A DNA stretch of 64,000 bases from Syngnathus acus (Eukaryota; Chordata; Actinopteri; Syngnathiformes; Syngnathidae), in contig NC_051096.1 of assembly GCF_901709675.1 (NCBI RefSeq), positions 6,785,001-6,849,000 of the forward strand, written 5' to 3'. Numbering within the stretch: the first letter of the stretch is position 1; each line of letters begins with the position of its first letter. Under the pieces are notes generated by a model. It was given only the letters and a program-made list of their open reading frames with translations, had not been told where the DNA came from and did not search any database. A program made the position numbers and the translations under genes. Positions 13,501-28,015 of this stretch are shown here, piece by piece.

Positions 13501-14825
13501 TAGCAGTGGTAGTAATCATATTCGTCACCCTTTCACAGTCCAGCGGGAGGAGAGGCGCGTCTGGGTCAGGTTCTGCCGACATGCTGCTGCTCTCTCAGGA
13601 GAAGGAGACGTGGCGTCGGGAGAAGGTCCGCTTAGAGAAAGCCCTACATCAAGCCCTCACTCAGGTGGCCCGGCTCCGAGGGGAGATCAGGACCCAGACG
13701 CTGAGGGAGATAACCGGACCCGAGGCAGACAACACTGCGCTCAAGGTCGGAAGGAAATATTGTTTAATAACAGAAAGGATGACCTGAAAAATTACTTTTG
13801 AATGCATTGCATTAAAAACAAGTGTTGAGAGAGCAACTTTGTGTCCTCGCTTGTGCCCGTGCAGAGGATGTACGGCAGGTACCTGCGCTCGGAGAGCTTC
13901 CGGAAGGCTCTCATCTACCAGAAGAAGTACTTGCTGCTGCTGCTGGGCAGCTTCCAGGAGTGCGAGGAAGCCACGCTCGCTCTGCTCTACAGGATGGGCG
14001 GTCGGCCCTCGGACGGGCTCGCCGGCGGCTTCCGAGGGCAGCGCAGCCGAGGGCTCATGCGCTTCCGCTCGGCCGTGCGCGTCTCCATCGCCCTCTCCAG
14101 GTGAGTCGACAGAGAGAAAATAAGTCAGCGGATTTTTTACTGAGCTTGCTCATTTTGTTGTGTACCAGAATGCGTTTCCTGGTCAAGCGCTGGCAGAAAA
14201 CGACAGGCATGAGCAACACGACTTCCTTCGGCGTCCAGAAAAGTGAAGCCACGCAAATGATTGGTGAATAAATCCTATCATGCTAATTGCTAAAAATGCT
14301 AGTCGGAATTAGGCACGGGCGGCCTCCTCTCAAACTTATTTTTAATCATACAATTAGTCAACTTGAGTTTTGTTGTTCTTCAGGCACTGATTACCTCCAC
14401 CCGGGCATGGACGTGTACCGGGACCGAGGAGGGGGCTCAAGCAGAGGACGCAGCGGGCGGGAATCACCCAGGTCACCCATCTGCTCCGCACAGCACAGGT
14501 AGGCCGAAATTCAGGAGCCTCCACCAAGGCTTAACAACGGTAACTTTTAATGATTCATTTCTTGCATCTAAGGTTTCATGCGGCCGGAGACCCCGGGATG
14601 CTCACGTGCGCCCACCTGCAGAGCTACGACCCCGATCGAGCCCTCACCGATTACATCTCGAGACTGGAGGCCCTGCAGAGGAGGCTGGGGAGCGTCACGT
14701 CAGGTTCTCATCACTCACAACATGCCACATTTTACAACAGAATCCCTCCTCTGAAATATCTTATTTCTTCTTCTGCAGGTGCATCGTCATCACTCGCTCC
14801 ATTACATTTCGGCTTGAGAAGATAA
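1518..14825 (+). CDS. akap9: A-kinase anchor protein 9 (AKAP9/AKAP450), 3' two thirds, multi-exon
   Basis: This is a giant coiled-coil scaffold of centrosome and Golgi that anchors PKA and other signalling enzymes. Coding exons read by splice sites and phase: 1518-1680, 2557-2651, 2783-2891, 3295-3333, 4039-4271, 4372-4491, 5538-5714, 5976-6080, 6159-6311, 6664-6750, 7230-8048, 8184-8309, 8384-8428, 8498-8632, 8714-8758, 8871-10586, 10658-10715, 10816-10943, 11048-11227, 11316-11486, 11579-11684, 11806-11956, 12044-12194, 12254-12544, 12692-13168, 13278-13448, 13539-13745, 13865-14100, 14169-14263, 14384-14498, 14573-14703, 14779-14825. They join in frame to about 2,293 residues. Recognisable stretches are LEHAHITQTELLRESF, EQLEQFREELENKNEE, MQELHAAEILDMEARHIS and the PACT segment. 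The protein ends in FGLRR like mammalian AKAP9. The N-terminal third lies left of the window. Weak points are the donors after 4271 and 6080 and the acceptor before 5976. Next to cyp51 and krit1, as in human. Confidence 0.93.
3295..3333 (+). other. akap9: 39-nt akap9 cassette exon
   Basis: A pyrimidine-rich tract and TAG precede the exon, and CAG/GTGTGT follows it. It is 39 nt long and its phase is the same on both sides, so including it adds 13 residues (about LVEAAMVAAPEAD) and skipping it keeps frame between 2891 and 4039. It falls where mammalian AKAP9 has its EQQLLQETEKL linker. Whether it is constitutive cannot be told from DNA. Confidence 0.55.
4869..5431 (+). other. akap9: Cluster of three candidate akap9 microexons before exon 5538
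   Basis: Within 600 bases, three acceptors of the form AG/GTGGAT precede the true exon at 5538, which itself starts AG/GTGGAG. Each can be closed by a GT donor to give a length divisible by three: 4869-4889 (21 nt, VDGVFLK, donor GTACTG), 5268-5300 (33 nt, VDPLFNDSVWF, donor GTAAAC) and 5405-5431 (27 nt, VDQLTSKLA, weaker donor GTGTAT). The third closely copies the start of the next exon (VEQLTSQLK). Pyrimidine-rich tracts precede each. These look like duplicated exon starts, either live alternative microexons or decayed copies. Confidence 0.4.
8949..10187 (+). repeat. akap9: Ten-unit 126-bp tandem repeat coding for coiled coil in akap9
   Basis: Inside the 1,716-nt exon 8871-10586 the protein repeats a 42-residue unit ten times. 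The core reads T-K-E-E-L-N-S-Y-K-S-H-N-E-K-L-Q-E-D-I-Q followed by REVSISKLKEELQEVQKNMD. Units 3 and 7 lack one residue and unit 9 lacks five; the others have 42. Forty-two is exactly six heptads, so full units keep coiled-coil register while the short ones should give stutters. The unit resembles a segment that, as I recall, occurs once in mammalian AKAP9 (TKAELASYKEKAEKLQEE). After the array comes a Ser/Pro/Lys-rich linker (about 10188-10390), then conserved sequence resumes. Confidence 0.9.
13865..14263 (+). other. akap9: PACT domain exons of akap9
   Basis: These two exons carry the pericentrin/AKAP450 centrosomal-targeting (PACT) motif. Visible landmarks are RMYGRYLRSESFRKALIYQK, KKYLLLLLGSFQECEEATLA and, after the junction at 14100/14169, RMRFLVKRWQ. 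In the family this segment is enough to direct the protein to the centrosome and is linked to calmodulin binding. The preceding exon (13278-13448) carries the conserved SLTERLLRQNAELTGF block. Confidence 0.93.
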
Positions 14826-15166
14826 GACGCCGAAAAAAACAAGTTGCCTTTACCGATGCGAACTGTTCTCTTTCCACATGGACCAAAACACTATTTTCAA
14901 AATCGGCGTGCGACAGGTTTGCGTCTCGTTTTTTTGTCGCCGTGCCACTTGAATGATATGTAATTTAAGTCAACGACAAATGGTGTACATTTTGTTTGTG
15001 GATAATTTAAAAAGATTTTTGAGATTAATTTATGTTTGCGTGGGTGTTGGTTGCGAGGAAGGGGCTTAACTGGATTCTTCTATACACGTTTTCTGTCAAG
15101 GCCTGAAGACATTTGTCGAGAGCGTATTTTTATAGAGGCTTTTCTGGCTATTTTGTCAAAAACTGA

Positions 15167-15172
15167 AATAAA
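15167..15172 (+). terminator. akap9: akap9 polyadenylation signal
   Basis: An AATAAA lies 342 bases after the akap9 stop codon (14823-14825) in AT-rich 3' UTR. Cleavage would be expected near 15185-15195, facing the cyp51 3' end. Confidence 0.65.
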
Positions 15173-15224
15173 GGAAAAGATTTGAGTGTGCATTTTTATC
15201 ATTGTTGTTTACAAAAGACTCACT

Positions 15225-15230
15225 TTTATT
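15225..15230 (-). terminator. cyp51: cyp51 polyadenylation signal
   Basis: TTTATT on the + strand reads AATAAA on the cyp51 strand, 284 bases past its stop codon. Cleavage would fall near 15200-15215, so the two convergent transcripts end within a few tens of bases of each other. Confidence 0.55.
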
Positions 15231-15513
15231 TGTATTTGTCAGATCTGTCAGCACTTACAAACGTCATTTTGTATTTACATTTCAGAGAAGTAGGAAGAAG
15301 ACACAATGCAACATCGTCTCAATCTCACAATACATTCTATGCGAAGAACAAAGGTGGCCTTTTTTCGGACAATTTCAGAGAACGAACAGCAATTTTCTTT
15401 ATTGTAGGACTGAAATTCATAGAAGGTGGCATGATTGCAAATCAGCTTCCTCACAGTACTGATGCTGAATTAGTGGTCCATTTTACATGAAACTGATGTT
15501 CGCTTCCAAGTCC

Positions 15514-18500
15514 TCAGTGTTTCCTTCTTTTGTATGCGATGATGGGGTTGTGGGGTGTGTGTATCATTGTGGTGTAGTTGATGGTGGGAAAGTATCCGTC
15601 AACCAGGTCGAAGTCGTACAGGCGCAACAATGTGGACCAGATGGTTTTGATCTGCACGTAGGCAAAGTTCTCCCCGATGCAGCGATGTCTCCCTGTATTA
15701 AAAAAAAATTTTTTTTTTTTTTGATGGGTCATTTGGCTAATATTTGCACAAAATACAGAAAAAAGCACATGCATTATACAAATTAGTTGAGACAAAATAA
15801 ATAATAGTTAATTATATTTTCATAATCTCTCAACATATGTGCGACACAAATGTTATTACATTTAAAAATGTTTCTAAAAGTATAAAAACATTACTGAAAC
15901 TTTAGTGACCTTGGCGGAAGTGACGTCATCAAACTAATGACTGACAATCTGCCGCTCAAAGGTAAGTCCGCCCTTAAACATTTAAGGTTTTCTCAACGTT
16001 TACAGCCATATTCAAACCAGTACAAACCTATTATTCACATATATACTCATAAAAACATTGATATAATCGATTTTCTTAATAGACATCCAAGTATGTTGAC
16101 CAGTTAGCATCGCAGCTAACAGCTAGGATGTAGGCTAACATTAGCATTCATTCTCAACCGTTTCTCGTTTTCAGAAAACGACATGAAGTTTATTTTTTCA
16201 TTACAAGTTTCATCTTAACCAGTTAAGATCAAAACATCGAATATTCACTTTCGGCACTGTAATTAAAGTACCTAAAATAAAATTAGTATTCAAATAACAT
16301 TTCACTTTCTGTATTGTAACTCGTATCCAGTGTATGTGTAACCGGCATAGGTAGTCAAGCCCAAAAATCGTCATACGCCTGTGGTATGAATATGTAATAT
16401 CTGCAATAATATAAAGTAAAATACATAAAATCACAGCTTCTAAAAAAAAAAAAACTTACCCTAGATGGTTCATCAAATTACACAAGCACAACAAAATTAT
16501 CAAAAAATTGTCTGTTTTTGAAAAAATGCTGGTAGAATGACCCATATGCTGTAACATTAAAAATATGGAGTGGAAGGGATGCGTACCGGCTCCAAAAGGC
16601 ACATAGGCAAACTTCTCGCCGGCAGCAGGGTTGTCATGGAGGTAGCGGTCGGGGTCAAACTGTGTCCTCTCACGCCACGTGTCGTGCAGTCGGTGATTGA
16701 CGGTCGGGGAGACGCACACTTGGTGTCCCGCAGGGATGGTGAAACCTGATGCAGTCTGTGGGATCGTCGGAGGACATCAAAGTTACTTGTAATGATCTTT
16801 TAGACTGTGCAGGGAACTTCACCACCTAAAACCCTCATTACCTGAGTAGAGCGAGCCATCCTCATCATGGTCATGATGGGTGGTCGCAACCTCAGAGTCT
16901 CCTTCAAACAACGCTCCAAAAGGCTGAGGTCCTTCAGCTGAAGATGACATCATTAATAACCTATGAATTAATTCACATGTGTTATAGGCTGTGGTACCTG
17001 ATCCAGGTGGAAAGGGGGCAGGTGGTCGCCACACACGGCCTTCTGCTCAGTGAAGCAGCGTTGCTGTATGGCTTTGTCCCTGGCCAGGAAGAAACCCAAC
17101 CAAGCACTGGTGGTTGACGACGTGTGCTGACCAGCCAGCAGGAGGCCGATCAGCATGCCGGCAATCTCGTTGTCCGACAGAGGCCGTCCGTCCCTGATGG
17201 ATCGGATAAAAACAAAGAAATTTGAAAACCACTTTGAACTCAACCAGAACTCAACAGGATTTTTCTTTTTACTTGTAGGTGGCGTCCATGAGTGTCTGCA
17301 GGATGTCATCCACTTTCTCCTCTGAGCTTCTTCGCTTTTGGATCACCTTGAAGAAGATGTTCTTGATCTCCCGGTGAGCTTTGTCCCGCTTTCTGATGAT
17401 GACAGTTAAAAATAGTCTCCATCTTTGTACTTTATAAATACATGAATAACAATTAAATAGGTAAAAAATTAAACAGCTTGCACAGCTCTATTTCATGCAT
17501 TCATTCAGCTGGTCCTTCTGGTGTGTGCAATTATTTAGATATTAGATGGGGCTTTGGCGCCTTCTTGTGGAATCTTTGGGTATTTCAAAAAGCACAAAAA
17601 GTGGAGTTTTTCAAATAACTGCAGATAGGTTCTTAGAAAAGAATGTGAATGTGTGAATCCATGCGTTGCAAATGGCAAACACGTGGTGGAACACTTATTG
17701 AATATCTGATTTCTGATAGGATCACCTATGACGATAATCTCATCATCCCACCTGAAGCTGGGGAGCGGCAGCCATCCGGGCAGCAGCCAGGCGGCGTGAC
17801 TGAAGCCTCCATCCAGGTCAGCGTAGAGCTGAGCCACATGCTCATTCAACAGGCCGCGGATTTCCTTTCCGTGGAGGCAGCTACTGGCTGTCAGGATAAT
17901 GAGCTCGGACAGCGCTTCGAACAGGTCTGAAAGAAGCAAAAGAATCATAAGAACAAAACATAGCCAATGCTTATTGCATTATTATTTTTGGCCTTACAGT
18001 ATCCATATTGTGCATATCGCAGCAGCCAAAATCATGATCACAATTAAAATTCCATCAATTACGTCTTACTTCTCTGGCCCCTGTCTCCCCATCTCTGAAA
18101 ATAATCGATGGTCTCTGCCTCGATGATCTTGACGTGTTCCCTGAAGTGAGCAATGTTCAGGCCCGTCTTCAGCATCTTCTTTTGCTCCAGAAAGATCTAC
18201 ACACGTAGGTAAACATCTATGGTGTCACTTATTTCACAATTTTGAATGTCATTGTGTGTGTTCCAGCAGACTCTCACCGGGTTGGGGACGTCATATGCAA
18301 CTCCTTTGCCGAAGACCGGCGTGGTGAGTCGGGAGTAGACGTCCTCGGCGTTGAGGTCTTCGTTCTTGCTGTTGAAGAGCAATGAAGCAGCGTCGCTTCC
18401 CAGAAGATACGTGAAGGTTTTGCCTACCATGGTGAAGCTGAACACCGGTCCATACTGTGGCGGGGTAGGACGTTAAGAGGTTTAATCATTTGTGTTTATG

Positions 18501-19126
18501 TTGCGTCCTCATTTTGAACCATTTCAGCTGCAAAGGTAGTGAAACTTCCCAAAGGTGAGTTTTTTTTTGTCATTGTCAATTTCATCTGTTAAAATAGATC
18601 AGTACTATTGGAATCAATTTGTTCTTTTGACCAGAGATAAGGACCCTCTCCCTCACTTCAAATCTAAATATCAAATAATGCAAGGTAGGGATTAGTGCAT
18701 ATTGATACATAATTAATATTGAAAATGTGAAAATGCATTTAATATATAATTGTGTCTATAATTTCTTTTAAGATTAAACTTACTTTTTCATAGGCATTTT
18801 CCAAAAAGTCAATGGGACTTTTGCCAAATGCAACAGCATGTCCTAGAAAGGGGACACAGGAAGGGATGTAAGGTGGACATTTCTGGAAGGGTAAAAAATA
18901 ATAATAATTAAAACCAACATATTAGAATAGAAGTGTCAGATTCATTCACTTTGAGACAACTTACCACATTCTTGTCAGAAATCTGTCTATGCATTTTGCT
19001 GTAAAAATATCCCAACGTGAGCGTAACAACAGAAGCAGCCAGGACCCAAGACGTTAGGTTGTCGTTCATTTTGCCCACAGTGTCACCGAGCAGCTTAGTG
19101 CTCATGTGATATAAATGCATTGACAT
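15514..19126 (-). CDS. cyp51: Lanosterol 14-alpha-demethylase (CYP51A1), complete
   Basis: This ER cytochrome P450 removes the 14-alpha methyl group of lanosterol in cholesterol synthesis. Exons in transcript order: 18965-19126, 18784-18882, 18278-18454, 18070-18196, 17752-17926, 17273-17392, 16998-17193, 16842-16937, 16587-16755, 15514-15692; total 1,500 nt, 499 residues, close to mammalian length. An N-terminal hydrophobic anchor ([17 protein letters not shown]) is followed by [13 protein letters not shown], the I-helix [16 protein letters not shown] with the acid/alcohol pair, the K-helix KETLRLRPP, and the haem loop FGAGRHRCIG assembled across the last intron. It ends AYKRRKH. The first ATG at 19126 is used here; in-frame ATGs at residues 3 and 8 are alternatives. 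All splice sites are GT-AG. Confidence 0.96.
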
Positions 19127-19380
19127 GTTTAAAACTTAGTTTCGTCGATCGGGAAGGGATCGTTACGATCTAAGACAACTCCAGTCAAAAATATTGGAGC
19201 GCCGGTGTCGAGTCCCAGCCGTCTCTACCTGTCAAAAACGGCCACGCCCCCGCCTGACCGACTGACTTATACGATTGGCTGTTGATTTCCTGTCGTTCAA
19301 GTGAACGCTGCAGTGATTGGCTGCTTACATCGAACCGATCTCGGGTGTTATGATGTCACCGCGTGGCCGAATAATAATAG
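19127..19380 (-). promoter_or_regulatory. cyp51: Likely cyp51 promoter
   Basis: Upstream of the start codon two CCAAT boxes lie on the coding strand (+ strand ATTGG at 19274-19278 and 19316-19320). Beside them a GATGTCACCGCGTGG block resembles combined CRE/SRE-type elements. Mammalian cyp51 promoters use NF-Y, SREBP and CREB/CREM sites; applying that here is inference. Confidence 0.4.
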
Positions 19381-20183
19381 CTTAACGTTTTTTAATCAAA
19401 GCGTTGGACCCTCACGCGTCTATTTTGTTTAAAAAAGATAATATAATTTCGTGAGATAAGTTGCGGAAATGGTTCGTTTCGTGCGTGTTCACTCCATTTT
19501 TACCGTCAGAAAATACGTTAATGCCGCAATAAAGATAACTTAAGACATTACGTTCTACTTAATGCTTTTAAAGCTATTTCGGCTAAATTAATAAAAGTTT
19601 TGCCTTTTAGTGGGTAAAACTAGCTGTTCGTTAGCTCCAAATTGTTATAACAAATAAACCAGTTTTCCCCAAATTTAATTGAGCCAAGGCACCTAATTTA
19701 CTATTTTTAAATCTCACTGCAAATCACAAAGCCAACATTTCGCAAAAAGTAGGCTGTATACAGCTGTACATTCACTTACAAGTTTATTTGGTGCACTTTG
19801 AAGCCCGTAACTTAATACATATTACCCACTGAAATTGAAATGCCATTAAACGTTTCCATTTTTTTGTAACGTGTTATCATAAAAAGATAGAAGCTCTGTG
19901 TTGTAAATATGTTCGCATTGTATGTTCTTTAATGAATCCCCCAATTGAGCAAAATTTAACAATATATGAAAAATACGTAGACTCTTATTCAAACATTCAA
20001 TTTATTATAACAAATTATTAAATAAACATATTTACATAGCATGGAAATTGAGATTCGTCAAAACACACACACTCACAGAACTTGTGAAAATGAGAGTACA
20101 TGAGCAAACTGCCCTCAGTTGTAGTCATTTATTATTCGGCGTTGAAATGGTTTGGCAGCTGTGTTGTCCCGAGCACTCTTGGT
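19381..20183. other. Gap between cyp51 and krit1
   Basis: AT-rich sequence with no gene. The right part should be krit1 3' UTR; on the - strand AATAAA signals occur near 20128 and 19993. Confidence 0.5.
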
Positions 20184-23985
<3,802 letters not shown>

Positions 23986-24954
23986 GGTGACGGCTTTCAG
24001 GGCCAAATGCTGTGGAGAGGCATGACTGGGATGCCACACGACAGTCGACGTCTTAATCACGACGGATGACACATTTTAACCAGTGTACACATGTCTATTT
24101 TGTGCATTTACATTTGAGCTTTTTCTAACAGTTCAATGGATGTTTTATTTGCTTTTGCAGAATTGCCTTGTAGAACATAAACCGTTATTATGGGCTATGA
24201 GTGTGAGCGAAATATTTAAGGTGATATGCACCCCTGTTGTAAACTAATACTGCTGTATTTGCTCGTTGATTCAATTGGTACGTTGGAATCGATACAGAAC
24301 AGTATCGTGTCAAATAACATAAAAGTCCAATACAAGAAATGAGACAAACAGCTACTTGTTGACTTCATGATGGCCACGCCCCGGAAACCGCACTTCTATC
24401 TTTTAAACATGCTAATAACACAAATAACTATCCATAATTCTGTAATCACCACAACACTTGGGTATTTAAAGCGAAGCTTAACTCCTTAGACTTGCATTAT
24501 TTTAACGACAAATTGACGCGGTTTGGCGATCGTAGCTTTGGATGCTACACTGCATCATATACACGTTCGAGTGATCAAACTCATCGAAAAGCCATGCAAA
24601 CTTAGCACCACTTTCTCCCCACCGTCGGAGTCCTTTTCGGGGTTCAAAGTGTCCACCCTCGGCCTCCCCGGGTGGATTTTCTGGGCCTTTGTTGAGGCTA
24701 AAATTCGCTGCCGGCCTGAAATTTTGGCCGCAGAAAACAAGAGTCGTGGTGCGTTCAATTGCCGCCCAGCCGGTAGGACAATAGACTAGATAGGGTGGGA
24801 GAGCAAAACGTTTTCTGCCAAGAAATGTGTAGTATTGTTGATGTTTTCTTTCTTTACAAATAAGTTACAAATAAGTTACTACTTGAAAACTAAAAAAAAA
24901 AATAATAATAATAAAAAAGACCGTTTACATTTCACACCCTGACTTTCACACACA
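23986..24954 (-). promoter_or_regulatory. krit1: krit1 5' region
   Basis: No further coding exon is visible. A GC box (CCACGCCCCGG on the + strand near 24372) and a GC-rich stretch at about 24600-24780 are candidate promoter sequence for krit1. An A/ATA-rich run at 24892-24916 separates it from the LINE. In human a head-to-head neighbour, ANKIB1, starts here; I see no trace of it. Confidence 0.35.
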
Positions 24955-27045
24955 GAGTTGCAGATTCAAGAGTATTTATTCGCCATGTTTGAGCGTGCCA
25001 AACAAGGAATTTGACTTCGGTAAATCACACCCTCTGTTCAACATTTAGGTGACTAACAACACTCAGGACATGTGAAAATGGCAAATATTCTCAAACATCC
25101 CCTGATCTTGAACTCCCAAAAGGGCAAGGAAAAACTCAAAACTCCAGCTAGGGGAAATGAGAAACCTTGAGAAGAGACCACAGATGGGAAGGTCCCTTAT
25201 CCAGGATGGCCAGGCTGCAATGGATGCAGAGAGGACACATAGTACAAACAGTGTAGACAAATTCAAGAAAGGTGTGGAGAGCAGGATGTTATTGCACAGT
25301 AATGACTCTGAGACTCTAAGAGTGGTGTGAGTTCATCAGAGCAACAGCCTGGGGGAAGAAGCTGTCTCTGTGTCTGCTGGTTTTGGCGTACCGAGCTCTA
25401 TAACGCCGTCCGGAGGGGAGTAGTTCAAACAGACTGCAACCTGGGTGAGAAGGGTCTGTAGAGATGTTCCTTGCACGTTTCCTGGTCCTGGACAGGTACA
25501 AGTCTTGGATAGATGGGAGGTTGATTCCAATGATCTTTTCTGCAGTACTGATTGTCCGTTGCAGTCTGTGCTTGTCTTGTTTGGAGGCCGATCCAAACCA
25601 GACAGTGATGGAGGTGCAGAGGACAGACTGGATGATGGCAGTGTAGAAGGTCTTCAGAAGCTCTCGCGGCAGGTTGAACTTCTTGAGCTGTCTCAGGAAG
25701 TACAGCCTCTGCTGGGCCTTCTTCCGGACAGAGTCTATGTGGCCGGTCCATTTCAGGTCCCGAGAGATTGTGGTTCCCAGGAACTTGAAGGTGTCTGTGG
25801 AGAGAATAGTATTACTGCGGATAGTGAGGGGTAAAAGTGGTGAAGGGTCACGCCTGAAGTCCACTGTCATCTCCACGGTCTTGAGCGGGTTCAGCTCCAG
25901 GTGGTTTTGGCTGCACCAGTGGACCAGCCGCTCCACCTCCTGTCTGTACGCAGTCTCATCACCGTCCTGGATCAGTCCGATGAGAGTGGTGTCGTCTGCA
26001 TACTTCAGGAGCTTCACAGGAGAGTCACCTGAGGAGAAATCGTTGGTGTAGAGGGAGAAGAGCAGTGGGGAGAGGACGCACCCCTGAGGGGCTCCAGTAT
26101 TGGTGTCAGATGTGATGCCCCCCAGCCTCACACGCTGTCTCCTGTTGGTCAGGAAGCTGGTGATCCACTGACAGGTGGAGGCAGGCACCGCAAGCTGGAT
26201 GAGCTTCTGTTGGAGCGATGGTGTTGAACGCCGAGCTGAAGTCCACGAACAGAATCCTGGCGTACGTTCCTGGGGTGTCCAGGTGGTGCAGGACGTAGTG
26301 CAGTCCCATGTTGACCGCATCATCCACTGACCCGTTTGCCCGGTAGGCAAACTGGAGGGGGTCAAGCAGGGGGCCCGTGACATCCTTCAGGTGATTCAGC
26401 ACTAACCTCTTGAAAGATTTCATGACCACAGATGTCAGTGCGACAGGTCTATAGTCATTCAAACCTGTGATGGCGGGCTTCTTGGCCACTGGAACGATGG
26501 TGGAGCTCTTGAAGCATGAGGGCACCTCACACAGCTCCAGAGAACGGTTGAAGATCCGTGCAAAGGTGGGCGCCAGCTGCTCATTGCAGATTTTCAAGCA
26601 GGAAGGTGACACGCCGTCTGGGCCCGGTGCCTTCCTGGTCTTTTGTCTCCGGAACATCTGGCGCACTTCCTCCTCGCGGATCTGGAGTGCGGGCGCGGCC
26701 TCTGCAAGAGAGAGAGTGGGTGACAACGTTGATAGAGGTGTGGACAGAGCAGTTGTGGGGAGAGGTGAGTATGTAGATTGCGCTGCAGGAAGTCCCGTTG
26801 TGTGGGAGGACCGATCAAACCTGCAGTAGAACCTGTTTAGCAAGCCTTGGGCTCTCCACAGGACGGGGGGTTCGTTTCTTGCTCTGCAGACCTTTCCACA
26901 CTGTTGAGGGAGGGATCAGGATTGGCAGAGAGGTGTCTCTTCAGGATCTCCCCGTAACACCTCCTGGCTTTCCTGACCTCTCGGTTCAGTGTGTTTCTGG
27001 TCTGCTCGAACAGGTCGCAGGTTGAACAGATATTGAATGCCACCT
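24955..27045 (-). mobile_element. Non-LTR retrotransposon relic (Rex1/CR1-like LINE), 5' truncated and frameshifted
   Basis: Read on the - strand, it holds part of the region before the RT, then reverse transcriptase motifs (RKAPGPDGVSPSCLK, NDYRPVALTSVVMKSF, LFVDFSSAFNTI, GAPQGCVLSPLLFSLY, LKYADDTTLIGLI) and the C-terminal LPSGRRYRARYAKT block. A frameshift near 26220 splits the RT over two frames, and another break lies near 26850. The tail after 25300 is LINE 3' UTR ending around an AATAAA near 24975. The clade is by motif style only. Its right part was copied into the second half of the tandem duplication. Confidence 0.85.
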
Positions 27046-27295
27046 CACCAGGCCCCACCTCTTCAACACTCATCTAAAACCCATTATAATACATACAGTC
27101 AACTGACACATCAATTTGTTTATTCGGAGTGATTATGTCAAACATTGAAGACAAAAAACATGCCATGTTCAATACAGTGAGACAAAAAATCTAAACAAAG
27201 CTGACAGAGCATGTTCTTTTGGTATAATAAGATGATTGGTCTGTTTTTCTATTGATCCACAGCTGCGTGATGGGTCTAAACTTTTCGATCCAGGT

Positions 27296-28015
27296 TCAGG
27301 AAGCAAGACTCTTGTCATCAGAAGGCGGATCAAGATCCCTGATGTTGCAGAGAGTGAGCACCTCCTGCATCTTCTCCTGGATGTCGCGCACCCTGTCGGC
27401 CCACTTTTTGCGCACCTCGTCCTCATCGTCCTCTGTGACTGCAGTATAAGCCATGAGGGCGATGAGGCCCATTTGGAAGAGGTGGGCCACGTGCGAGCAG
27501 TGGCGCTCCATGATTTCAGCGTCGGCGTTGCAGTTCTCCAGGTAGACCTTCAGCAGGGGCCTGCCGAAGAGCGGGCCTGTGCCCATCACGCCACGGTAGT
27601 ACACATCCAGACCGGTGTCCATTTTGTCCCGTTCGTAGATCCGCTCAAAGTGCTGCATGTGGCGCGGCGTGTTGTCCGGGTCTCTCTTCATCTGCACCAC
27701 CATGGTGTTGAAGGCCGCGTACTGATGCTTGATGTACTCCTCGTACTTGCCAAAGGTCTCGTTCACCTCATCGATCCGGATCTGCATCAGGCACTGCCGG
27801 TTCTTCTTGGAGATGCTCTCCAGCTTGCTGTGGATGGCCTGGAAGTCCTCTTCCAGCTCGTGGCCCTCTTTATCCATGAGACCCTTGCGGGCCACACCCA
27901 CCAGGGCGGAGACAACGCCAAAGATAGGGTTGATGGACGAGGCGAAAGAGGACACCTTCTCCACGTAAGTCAGAACCACGACAGCTGTTTTCTTTACCTG
28001 GGAGCCGTCTGCCAT
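27296..28015 (-). CDS. Protein rapunzel-like, copy A
   Basis: Single-exon gene of 239 residues beginning MADGSQVKKTAVVVLTYVEK, a family known only from fishes and named after a zebrafish long-fin/bone-overgrowth mutant. The biochemical role is unknown. There is no signal peptide; a mildly hydrophobic stretch (SSINPIFGVVSALVGVA, about 26-42) and a helical, charged remainder are visible. The C-terminal 64 residues (from HVAHLFQMG) are identical to copy B, whereas 48 of the first 175 differ. A TTTTAG/AA acceptor just upstream suggests a spliced 5' UTR. The 3' UTR with AATAAA near 27117 abuts the LINE relic. Confidence 0.88.
   Translation of the reverse strand: MADGSQVKKTAVVVLTYVEKVSSFASSINPIFGVVSALVGVARKGLMDKEGHELEEDFQAIHSKLESISKKNRQCLMQIRIDEVNETFGKYEEYIKHQYAAFNTMVVQMKRDPDNTPRHMQHFERIYERDKMDTGLDVYYRGVMGTGPLFGRPLLKVYLENCNADAEIMERHCSHVAHLFQMGLIALMAYTAVTEDDEDEVRKKWADRVRDIQEKMQEVLTLCNIRDLDPPSDDKSLAS

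Noticed and set aside
26467-26829. 120-residue + strand frame repeated at 35926-36288
   Set aside because: Antisense shadow of the LINE reverse transcriptase; repeated only because the LINE piece was duplicated.
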